A stretch of DNA of 5,300 bases, taken from positions 1 through 5,300 of the forward strand of contig CAMCQW010000148.1 in assembly GCA_945877045.1 (NCBI GenBank), in the 5' to 3' direction. Under the pieces are notes generated by a model that was not told the origin of the DNA, did not search any database, and saw nothing but the letters and a program-made list of their open reading frames with translations. The position numbers and the translations under genes were made by a program. Source of the stretch: Chryseobacterium gleum (GTDB taxonomy: Bacteria; Bacteroidota; Bacteroidia; Flavobacteriales_D; Crocinitomicaceae). Positions 1-5,300 of the stretch are shown piece after piece. Position 1 is the stretch's first letter; the number at the start of each line of letters is the position of its first letter.

Positions 1-874
1 AAGAGGTTTTGAGAAATTCGCTCAGTTTCAATCTGCTTATTGGATTGAGGAGGCATTATCAGTAGATAATCTTTTTGTCTTTTTGTTGATATTTTCATTT
101 TTTAAGATTGAAGGGTACCGTCAACAAAAAGTGTTGTTATGGGGGATAATAGGCGCTGTTGTTTTACGAGGAATATTTATCTTTTCGGGGATAGGTCTCA
201 TTAATTTAACCTATTTGCCAGAACTTCACATTGGTAATTTCCATTTCACATTAAATCCAACATCCAACGAAGAGATCGATTATGCTACCAATACGTATCA
301 TAAAATAAATGTTTTAATGACTCTCTTTGGTGTTTTTCTTATTTATGCTGGGTTTAAATCTGGCTTTTCTAAGGCTGAAAATGAAAATGTCAATTACAAT
401 AATTCTCTTGGAGTAAGATTGTTTAGTAAGATAATTCCCATACGAACGGAATTTGATGGCGATCGTTTTTTTACACGTGTTATGTATAAAGGGAAGTCAA
501 AATTGTTTGGTACAAAACTTTTTTTAGTTCTAATCATTGTTGAGTCTTCTGATTTGCTTTTTGCGGTCGATTCTATACCGGCTATTTTTGCCATTGCACC
601 TAATGACCCATTTATTCTTTACACTTCTAATATTTTTGCCATTCTTGGTTTAAGGTCGTTGTTTTTTCTATTGTCTAATTCAATGGAAATGTTTTCTAAA
701 CTTAAATATGGTCTTGCGATTATTCTAAGTTTTATAGGATTAAAAATGTTAGTTGCTCCCGTGTATCATATTGAAACGCTTTTATCGCTTTTGATCGTTG
801 TGTCTTTGTTGATGGGCTCAATTGTATTATCAATCTTAACCAGAAAAAAACAATCAACAGAAAAGTTAAAATAA
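1..874 (+). CDS. TerC/Alx-family integral membrane protein, 5' end cut by window
   Basis: The reading frame is open from the window edge (first full codon at base 2) to the TAA at 872-874, giving 290 visible residues. A TTG at 83 could be taken as a start, but the family hallmark EEALSVDN (visible residues 16-23) lies upstream of it in frame, so the gene must begin left of the window. A second acidic helix, ESSDLLFAVDS (about 181-191), and the block TSNIFAILGLR are the matching conserved parts of the second half. Several hydrophobic helices are visible (about 24-36, 44-67, 107-118, 170-188, 203-222, 235-252, 258-279), and the protein ends in a short basic tail. Family members such as Alx and the Bacillus MeeF/MeeY proteins act in manganese export or metal loading of secreted proteins; the substrate here is inferred. 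Between the second and third helices there is a polar loop longer than I recall for Alx. The 3' end overlaps convergent edd by 9 bases. Family assignment is firm; the exact subfamily is not. Confidence 0.93.
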   Translation, partial: RGFEKFAQFQSAYWIEEALSVDNLFVFLLIFSFFKIEGYRQQKVLLWGIIGAVVLRGIFIFSGIGLINLTYLPELHIGNFHFTLNPTSNEEIDYATNTYHKINVLMTLFGVFLIYAGFKSGFSKAENENVNYNNSLGVRLFSKIIPIRTEFDGDRFFTRVMYKGKSKLFGTKLFLVLIIVESSDLLFAVDSIPAIFAIAPNDPFILYTSNIFAILGLRSLFFLLSNSMEMFSKLKYGLAIILSFIGLKMLVAPVYHIETLLSLLIVVSLLMGSIVLSILTRKKQSTEKLK

Positions 875-2665
875 TACGCTTGCTCCTTCTTCGCTGGAAG
901 AAACAGTTGATCTAAAATTGGTAAAGAGTTCTCGTCCGTATCCTATTGTACTATCCCCATTTTTCAGCGTGCATGCGCGAAGAGATATTTCCTCAAAATT
1001 TAGACATGATAATTCTCCTTTTATCGAATCAAGATGAATAAGGTCACCGGTTCTGATTTTTGCAATTAGGCCTCCGTCCTTTGCTTCGGGCCAAAGGTGA
1101 ATGGCCGCAGGTACTTTTCCTGATGCACCCGACATTCTTCCGTCCGTTACCAATGCTACTTTGTAACCACGCTTTTGAAGGATAGTCAAGGTGGGTGTTA
1201 ATTGATGTAATTCAGGCATCCCATTTTGTTTAGGACCTTGAAAAGGCAATACAGCAATAAAATCCTGGTTGAGTTCATCTTTTTTAAAGGCATCAATTAA
1301 ATCTTGTTGTTCTAAAAACACAATCGCTGGTGCATTAATTATGCGATGAGCTTCTTCCACTGCAGCTGTCTTGATTACGGAACGCCCGAGATTTCCTTGT
1401 AAAATTTTAATACCTCCATCTTTTGAGAAGGGATCGGATGCGGGACGAATAATACTTTTGTTCAAACTAACTAATGGCCCGTCTACCCATATTAATCGAT
1501 GAGCTTCAATTTTGGGCTCTTGGGTATATTTTTTAAGTCCTTTACCAATAATTGTTTGAACATTTTCATGCAATAGGCCATTTTCTAATAAGGTACTAAT
1601 GACATATGCCATTCCACCAGCAGCATGGAAGTGATTGACATCGGCAGCCCCATTTGGATACATCCTTGTTATTAAAGGCACGACATCTGAAAGTTCAGAC
1701 ATATCGTCCCAATTGATGATGATTCCGGCGGCTCTAGCAATCGCTATTAAATGTATGGTATGGTTGGTTGAACCTCCGGTTGCCAGAAGTCCAATAATGC
1801 CATTTACAATTGATTCCTCGGTAATAATAGCCATCAAAGCTCTTTCTAATCCTAGTTGGGTGTTGTTAGCCGCTATTTTAACTGCTTCTTCGGTAAGGAG
1901 TGAACGCAATTCAGTATTTGGGTTCACAAAACTAGATCCAGGAAGTTGTAAGCCCATTATTTCCATGAGCATTTGGTTGGAATTAGCGGTTCCATAAAAT
2001 GTACAGGTACCGGGTGAATGATAGGAATCGGATTCCCCTTTTAATAATTCTTCCCTGCCTATTTTTCCTTCTGCAAATGCTTGGCGTATCTCTGATTTTT
2101 CATCATTTGATATACCACTAGGCATCGGGCCTCCAGGAACAAAAATAGTAGGTAGTTGGCCAAATCGTAAGGATCCGATTAATAAACCGGGAACAATTTT
2201 ATCGCATATTCCTAAGCAAAGTACAGCATCAAATAAATTGTGAGATAAACCCACTGCGCTTGCCATTGCTACTACATCTCGGCTAAAAAGGGATAGTTCC
2301 ATTCCCGGCTGACCTTGGGTTACTCCGTCACACATAGCGGGAACAGCGCCAGCAACTTGAGCAACTGCTTTATGCTTAATTGCGAAGTCACGTATTTGCT
2401 GTGGAAAGTGTTCAAAGGGCTTGTGTGCAGAAAGCATATCATTATACGCGGTGATGATCCCAATATTTGGCGTTATATCGCCTCGGAGTTCATTTTTTTC
2501 GTGTGAGCCACATCCAGCGAAAGCATGCGCTAAATTTCCACAGCTCATTCCCTGACGAGAAACCCCATCTTGATGGGATTTTGCCATATCTGAGAGGTAT
2601 TTTTCGCGCGAAAGTCTACTCCTTTCAATTATTCTTGCGGTAACCTTCGTAATGCTATTGTTCAT
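866..2665 (-). CDS. edd: 6-phosphogluconate dehydratase (Entner-Doudoroff)
   Basis: This enzyme dehydrates 6-phosphogluconate to 2-keto-3-deoxy-6-phosphogluconate in the cytoplasm, using a [4Fe-4S] cluster. The 599 residues match the usual Edd length of about 600. Family blocks run in order: AYNDMLSAHKP (73-83), CDGVTQGQPGMELS (112-125), GICDKIVPG (152-160), GGPMPSG (178-184), GTCTFYGTANSNQM (219-232), GLLATGGSTNH (292-302), FQGPKQNGMPELH (475-487) and DGRMSGASGKVPAAIH (508-523). Cys154 and Cys221 fall in the two cluster-binding motifs. The blocks FQGP..NGMPELH and SCGNLAHAFAGC (41-52) favour Edd over the related dihydroxy-acid dehydratase IlvD. The ATG at 2665 lies 3 bases after the pgl stop (TAA AAA ATG). 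I see no Shine-Dalgarno, only A-rich sequence, so expression probably depends on the upstream genes. It is last in the zwf-pgl-edd run, and its stop lies inside the end of terC. No disruption or missing key residue was seen. Confidence 0.97.
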   Translation of the reverse strand: MNNSITKVTARIIERSRLSREKYLSDMAKSHQDGVSRQGMSCGNLAHAFAGCGSHEKNELRGDITPNIGIITAYNDMLSAHKPFEHFPQQIRDFAIKHKAVAQVAGAVPAMCDGVTQGQPGMELSLFSRDVVAMASAVGLSHNLFDAVLCLGICDKIVPGLLIGSLRFGQLPTIFVPGGPMPSGISNDEKSEIRQAFAEGKIGREELLKGESDSYHSPGTCTFYGTANSNQMLMEIMGLQLPGSSFVNPNTELRSLLTEEAVKIAANNTQLGLERALMAIITEESIVNGIIGLLATGGSTNHTIHLIAIARAAGIIINWDDMSELSDVVPLITRMYPNGAADVNHFHAAGGMAYVISTLLENGLLHENVQTIIGKGLKKYTQEPKIEAHRLIWVDGPLVSLNKSIIRPASDPFSKDGGIKILQGNLGRSVIKTAAVEEAHRIINAPAIVFLEQQDLIDAFKKDELNQDFIAVLPFQGPKQNGMPELHQLTPTLTILQKRGYKVALVTDGRMSGASGKVPAAIHLWPEAKDGGLIAKIRTGDLIHLDSIKGELSCLNFEEISLRACTLKNGDSTIGYGRELFTNFRSTVSSSEEGASVLF

Positions 2666-2668
2666 TTT

Positions 2669-3328
2669 TTAGGCGTTTTCTGTGAAATACACTTCTGTTA
2701 ACTGAATTTCGAAATGACTTATGGGTGTTCCCTCTTCTTTGGCAAGCTTAAATTTATCTAATTTTTTCAAGCCAGTAAAATATAAAAATAAATTTGATGA
2801 GCTAGATAACATAGAACCATTGCACGTTATTCTTTTTGTTGGGTGATTCGGTGAATTTGTGTAACATATTCCCGGATTCTCATCTTGTATGGCTAGTTCA
2901 CTCATAGGGTCATTTGGAAATATGGAGGCGGTATGACCATCCTCGCCCATTCCTAATAACACGACGTCAGCACCATTAAATGGAGCGTAATTTATGGAAA
3001 CTTCCTCCAAATTTTTGGCTAAATCAAATTGGTTGATCACCATACTTGAAAAATTCTCATTTTTTATTTTTTTGAAAACATTCCTAATTAATGCCTCGTT
3101 TGAAAATCCACTGCTTTGGTCTACAAATCGTTCATCAACAAGTCCGATGTGAATTTTATCCCAATCTAAATCACAATCTGCGATACATTTATATAATGGA
3201 AGCGGGGTGCTTCCACCAGAAAGTAGGAGGTAGGCCTTGCCTTTTTCTTGTATGGCATTTTCAACGATAAGCTTGATGTCTACCGTTAAGGTTTTTATTA
3301 ATTCTGAATTCGTATTAAATGTTTGCAT
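2669..3328 (-). CDS. pgl: 6-phosphogluconolactonase, DevB/SOL type
   Basis: This enzyme hydrolyses 6-phosphoglucono-delta-lactone, the product of Zwf, to 6-phosphogluconate, the substrate of Edd. Its 219 residues are slightly short for the family (roughly 225-245 is common). Visible motifs are the phosphate-binding loop LLLSGGSTPLPLYK (34-47), GLVDERFV (62-69) followed by a conserved SN (76-77), LLGMGEDGHTASIFP (124-138) with the catalytic-site GEDGH, and KRIT (165-168). These identify the sugar-phosphate isomerase-like lactonase fold rather than the unrelated YbhE beta-propeller type. I chose the ATG at 3328. It forms a TAATG junction with the zwf stop, sharing one base, and has GGAGAG four bases upstream. 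The frame stays open upstream to 3439, but that would add 37 residues lying wholly inside zwf with no family resemblance. An ATG at 3340 (adding MERI) is a less likely alternative. Position between zwf and edd supports the assignment. Confidence 0.95.
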   Translation of the reverse strand: MQTFNTNSELIKTLTVDIKLIVENAIQEKGKAYLLLSGGSTPLPLYKCIADCDLDWDKIHIGLVDERFVDQSSGFSNEALIRNVFKKIKNENFSSMVINQFDLAKNLEEVSINYAPFNGADVVLLGMGEDGHTASIFPNDPMSELAIQDENPGICYTNSPNHPTKRITCNGSMLSSSSNLFLYFTGLKKLDKFKLAKEEGTPISHFEIQLTEVYFTENA

Positions 3329-4806
3329 TATTCTCTCCATGTTTTTGTAATCCATGTAGCTCCAGGGTCTAAAATGCTGTCTCCAGGCCCCCAAGATCCT
3401 GCTTCGTAAAGTATGTTCTGCTGGTTGACTGCTTTCCAATTGGAAGTTATTGTCTCAATCCATGTCCATGCCGCTTCTAATTCATCTTGCCGCATAAAAA
3501 GTGTTTGGTTTCCTCGGATAACATCTACAATTAAACGTTCATAGGCATCGGCAAATCGCTCTTTAAATGAATCGAGATAATCAAGCTTTAAGGCAACTGG
3601 TTTGTAACGGTAGCCACCAGGCCCTGGAACTTTTGTCATTTGAACCAGCTCTATGCGCTCTTCAGGTTGTAAGCGAATGATTAATTTGTTATTGTTTAAT
3701 TTTTCCTTGGAAGGAAATATGTTGTGACTTACCTCTTTAAAGTTAATAACGATTTCTGAGTAACGCTTTTTTAATCGTTTTCCTGTTCTAAGATAAAAAG
3801 GCACCCCTTTCCATCTCCAATTGTCAACGTATGCTTTTATCGCTACAAATGTTTCTGTTTTGGAATTGTATTTATCGATATCCTCTAAGTAGGAACTAAC
3901 TTCTTCTCCCTGAATACTTCCACGAGAATATTGCCCTTTGACTGTGTTTGTTAAAACAGATTCTTTGGTTAGCGGTCTCAAGGCACGCAAAATTTTTAAT
4001 TTTTCATTCCGAACTTCGTCTGCTTGAAGAATATAGGGCGGTTCCATCGCAACTAAACAAAGTAATTGAACCAAATGATTTTGAACCATATCCAGTAAAG
4101 CACCACTGTTGTCATAATAATCAGCACGTTTTTCGACTCCTAGTTTTTCTGATACGGTAATTTGTATATTATCGATATGTTGATAATCCCATGCACGCTC
4201 GAAAAGGTTATTGGCAAAACGAAGAACCATTAAGTTTTGGACGGTTTCTTTGCCTAAATAATGATCGATACGATATACCTGATCTTCATGGAAAGCCTTC
4301 ATTATTTCCTCATTGATAGCATTTGATGATGCTAAACTATATCCTAAGGGTTTTTCTAAAACAACTTTGCTGTTTTTGTAAATTAAATTACATGCTTTCA
4401 AGGTTTGTGCTATTTCTCCAAAAGCGGAGGATGGAGTAGAAAAATAAAATATATTTTGATATTTTTTGAATTGATCGAGGTGATTTTTTAAGTCTTGGTA
4501 GGCCTCTACTGTTGCTTGACTGCACGTAATTAAGCTTATGTTTTTTACAAATGTGTTAATTTCATCCTCTGTTGTATCTTCTTCAGCTGTTTCTAAAAGA
4601 TGCTTGGTTAGGTCTTGATAAAATGTCGATTCAGTTTGCGATTTTCTGGTGATTGCCACAATATTGTAGCTTGTTAGAAATTGACCATCTAATTCTCTAT
4701 GCAGCAAAGCAGGATAAATTTTTCGAATCGCCAAGTCTCCCTCACCGCCAAAAACTATTATGTTGAATGGTTCGAATTCTTCTGTGTGTTTTATTTTTTT
4801 TGACAT
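3328..4806 (-). CDS. zwf: Glucose-6-phosphate 1-dehydrogenase
   Basis: This cytoplasmic enzyme oxidises glucose-6-phosphate to 6-phosphogluconolactone with NAD(P)+, the first step of the oxidative pentose phosphate and Entner-Doudoroff routes. Its 492 residues fit the usual 480-510. The N-terminal dinucleotide fold carries FGGEGDLAIRK (19-29). Arg54 in AITRKS sits where an arginine contacts the NADP 2'-phosphate in the Leuconostoc enzyme, so NADP+ use is likely but inferred. EKPLG (151-155), the signature RIDHYLGKE (179-187), the catalytic-base region DMVQNHLVQLL (239-249, His244), GVPFYLRTGKRL (334-345) and the C-terminal GSWGPGD (470-476) follow in order. The start at 4806 (MSKKIKH) is preferred to the in-frame ATG at 4911. 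The longer form adds 35 residues without family likeness and would span the predicted promoter. No Shine-Dalgarno is evident before 4806 (ACAAGAAAATATG). It is the first gene of the operon, and its stop overlaps the pgl start by one base. Confidence 0.96.
   Translation of the reverse strand: MSKKIKHTEEFEPFNIIVFGGEGDLAIRKIYPALLHRELDGQFLTSYNIVAITRKSQTESTFYQDLTKHLLETAEEDTTEDEINTFVKNISLITCSQATVEAYQDLKNHLDQFKKYQNIFYFSTPSSAFGEIAQTLKACNLIYKNSKVVLEKPLGYSLASSNAINEEIMKAFHEDQVYRIDHYLGKETVQNLMVLRFANNLFERAWDYQHIDNIQITVSEKLGVEKRADYYDNSGALLDMVQNHLVQLLCLVAMEPPYILQADEVRNEKLKILRALRPLTKESVLTNTVKGQYSRGSIQGEEVSSYLEDIDKYNSKTETFVAIKAYVDNWRWKGVPFYLRTGKRLKKRYSEIVINFKEVSHNIFPSKEKLNNNKLIIRLQPEERIELVQMTKVPGPGGYRYKPVALKLDYLDSFKERFADAYERLIVDVIRGNQTLFMRQDELEAAWTWIETITSNWKAVNQQNILYEAGSWGPGDSILDPGATWITKTWRE
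3333..3338 (-). promoter_or_regulatory. Ribosome binding site deciding the pgl start
   Basis: The minus strand reads GGAGAG-AATA-ATG, placing a purine-rich Shine-Dalgarno-like element four bases before the pgl ATG at 3328. It lies inside the last codons of zwf. Together with the TAATG stop/start junction it favours 3328 over the upstream in-frame ATGs at 3340 and 3439. It is the only start among the genes here with a recognisable site, so pgl may be read both by re-initiation after zwf and by direct ribosome entry. Confidence 0.6.
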
Positions 4807-4835
4807 ATTTTCTTGTCTTATTATTTTGTATTTGT

Positions 4836-4866
4836 CAAAAGTACAATAAGTGTATCTTAATTCAAA
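4836..4866 (-). promoter_or_regulatory. Bacteroidota-type promoter of the zwf-pgl-edd operon
   Basis: On the minus strand, TTTG (4866-4863) is followed by exactly 19 bases and then TACTTTTG (4843-4836). This matches the Bacteroidota sigma-ABfr pattern of TTTG near -33 and TAnnTTTG near -7. Transcription would start near 4828-4831, leaving a leader of about 22-25 bases before the zwf ATG at 4806. The upstream TTTG is itself part of a second TAnnTTTG match, TACCTTTG (4870-4863), whose own -33 box is poor: TTGG at 4888-4885, only 14 bases away. The placement agrees with the chosen zwf start and with one transcript for all three genes. It is predicted from sequence only. Confidence 0.7.
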
Positions 4867-4893
4867 GGTAAGAATAATTATTAGCCAACTATT

Positions 4894-4932
4894 TATTGTT
4901 AATTTCGTCAAGTGTAAGTATATTGTTAATTT
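4894..4932. repeat. 12-base direct repeat upstream of the lectin-like gene
   Basis: TATTGTTAATTT occurs exactly at 4894-4905 and again at 4921-4932, with starts 27 bases apart. Both copies lie in the divergent intergenic region, the second ending 7 bases before the ATG at 4940. The sequence is AT-rich, so chance is a real possibility, but an exact 12-base match this close by is more than expected. It might be a pair of regulator sites or a short duplication. Confidence 0.5.
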
Positions 4933-4936
4933 AACA
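4924..4936. promoter_or_regulatory. Perfect palindrome, possible operator
   Basis: TGTTAA-T-TTAACA is a perfect inverted repeat with 6-base arms and a one-base centre, ending three bases before the start codon of the lectin-like gene. It overlaps the second direct-repeat copy. The first copy (4894-4905) keeps only the left arm TGTTAATTT and diverges to CGTCA, so it is a half-site. A repressor bound here could block initiation or ribosome loading on the plus-strand gene. No regulator family is identifiable, and a 6-base-arm palindrome can arise by chance in a window this size. Confidence 0.3.
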
Positions 4937-4939
4937 TTA

Positions 4940-5300
4940 ATGAAGCAATTTTTATTTTTTTTTACGATTCTACTTTTTGCATTTAGTTCTTCCGCACAGA
5001 CTTTTATTTTTGGACAATTAATTGGATCACCTGTTTTAAATACGGTGGGTTGGAATTTGAATGGGAACGCCTATGTTGGCGATACGCCAGGAGATCCAAA
5101 TAATTTTAATGATGAATTGATTCTTACTAATGCGAGTGGTAGTCAAAGCGGTGGTGTTTTTTATTCACAACCTTTAAATTTAGGGGTGTGTTCGAACTGG
5201 ATTGTAGATTTCGAATACAGGATCTGGGGTGGAAGCGCCGCTGACGGTTTGGCATTTTGTTTTTTGCAGGTACCACCCGTTGGTTTTATTGGTGGTGGCG
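4940..5300 (+). CDS. Exported protein with L-type-lectin-like N-terminal domain, 3' end cut by window
   Basis: An ATG at 4940 opens a frame that runs to the window edge without a stop, giving 120 visible residues. Residues 1-19 form a typical Sec signal peptide: MKQ, then a hydrophobic stretch rich in Phe and Leu, then SSSAQT with likely cleavage after Ala19. The mature part is rich in Gly, Asn and Ser and resembles the beta-sandwich of legume/L-type lectins. It has a strand-like VDFEYRIWG (89-97) followed by ADGLAFCFLQ (101-110), where Asp102 sits in the DG(L/I)AF motif that helps bind sugar or calcium in that fold. It then has a PPVGFIGGG loop. Flavobacteria often carry such domains in large surface proteins exported by the type IX system with a C-terminal sorting domain, but that end is outside the window. 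Two cysteines (84, 107) are visible. The gene diverges from zwf with 133 bases between starts. The start has no clear Shine-Dalgarno. Export is well supported; ligand and role are unknown. Confidence 0.85.
   Translation, partial: MKQFLFFFTILLFAFSSSAQTFIFGQLIGSPVLNTVGWNLNGNAYVGDTPGDPNNFNDELILTNASGSQSGGVFYSQPLNLGVCSNWIVDFEYRIWGGSAADGLAFCFLQVPPVGFIGGG

Larger units (their letters stand above)
4807..4939. other. Divergent intergenic region, zwf / lectin-like gene
   Basis: These 133 bases separate the two divergent starts. They hold the zwf operon promoter, the direct repeat and the palindrome listed separately, and an AATAATTATT palindrome (4873-4882) just upstream of the -33 box of the zwf promoter. 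No convincing Bacteroidota promoter was found for the plus-strand gene. The nearest matches, TTATTTTG (4821-4828) and TGTATTTG (4827-4834), each miss one base of TAnnTTTG and would leave leaders of about 100 bases. No coding potential was seen apart from the rejected upstream extension of zwf. Confidence 0.7.

Noticed and set aside
83..85. TTG as the start of the TerC-family gene
   Set aside because: The conserved EEALSVDN motif is encoded in frame upstream (bases 47-70), so the gene continues past the left edge.
394..594. Minus-strand open frame of 66 codons inside the TerC gene
   Set aside because: It lies wholly opposite a strongly conserved TerC coding region and has no recognisable motif or independent start signal.
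887..902. Hairpin TTCTTC-GCTG-GAAGAA just after the terC stop, as a terminator
   Set aside because: The 6-base stem is AT/GC mixed, has no following T-tract on the plus strand, and lies in the conserved-length C-terminus of edd. It looks like a codon-level coincidence.
1635..1997. Plus-strand open frame of 120 codons inside edd
   Set aside because: It is antisense to conserved Edd blocks, so its open frame is explained by the codon use of edd. No family resemblance was seen.
2315..2506. Plus-strand open frame of 63 codons inside edd
   Set aside because: It is antisense to the conserved N-terminal part of Edd, with no motif or promoter.
3329..3439. Upstream extension of pgl by 37 codons
   Set aside because: The extension lies entirely inside zwf and does not resemble the lactonase N-terminus. 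The 3328 start has the better binding site and stop/start junction.
3948..4160. Plus-strand open frame of 70 codons inside zwf
   Set aside because: It is antisense to conserved zwf sequence including the catalytic His region, with no supporting signal.
4807..4911. Upstream extension of zwf by 35 codons
   Set aside because: It would span the predicted promoter, adds a hydrophobic segment untypical of this soluble enzyme, and the family N-terminus fits the 4806 start.
4896..4925. TTG-N19-GTATATTG as promoter for the lectin-like gene
   Set aside because: The putative -7 box mismatches TAnnTTTG at three fixed positions, so it is too weak to list.

Overview
The window is AT-rich DNA that looks like a Bacteroidota, probably flavobacterial, chromosome. 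Four things point that way. The one clear promoter has the Bacteroidota form (TTTG, 19 bases, TAnnTTTG). Starts mostly lack a strong Shine-Dalgarno. The signal peptide at the right edge ends in SSSAQ. The partial protein there resembles flavobacterial secreted L-type-lectin-like proteins. The assignment is inferred, as there is no rRNA or other marker.

Layout, left to right. Bases 1-874 (+) are the 3' part of a TerC/Alx-type membrane protein whose start lies left of the window. Bases 866-4806 (-) are three tightly packed genes transcribed right to left: zwf (4806-3328), pgl (3328-2669) and edd (2665-866). zwf and pgl share one base (TAATG), and pgl and edd are 3 bases apart. The edd end overlaps the terC end by 9 bases, tail to tail. 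Bases 4807-4939 are a divergent intergenic region with the operon promoter and some short repeats and palindromes. Bases 4940-5300 (+) are the start of an exported protein with an L-type-lectin-like sequence, cut by the window edge.

The three minus-strand enzymes form a continuous route. Zwf oxidises glucose-6-phosphate to 6-phosphogluconolactone, Pgl hydrolyses the lactone to 6-phosphogluconate, and Edd dehydrates that to 2-keto-3-deoxy-6-phosphogluconate (KDPG). This is the Entner-Doudoroff upper branch. The last enzyme, KDPG aldolase (Eda), is not in the window, and the place directly after edd is taken by the convergent terC gene. The flanking TerC and lectin-like genes have no evident role in the pathway.

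I found no mobile element, CRISPR array, tRNA or rRNA, and no clear intrinsic terminator. The window is largely ordinary central metabolism. The points most worth a second look are the absent eda, the terminator-free convergent overlap, the extra loop in TerC, and the incomplete secreted protein with its upstream palindrome.
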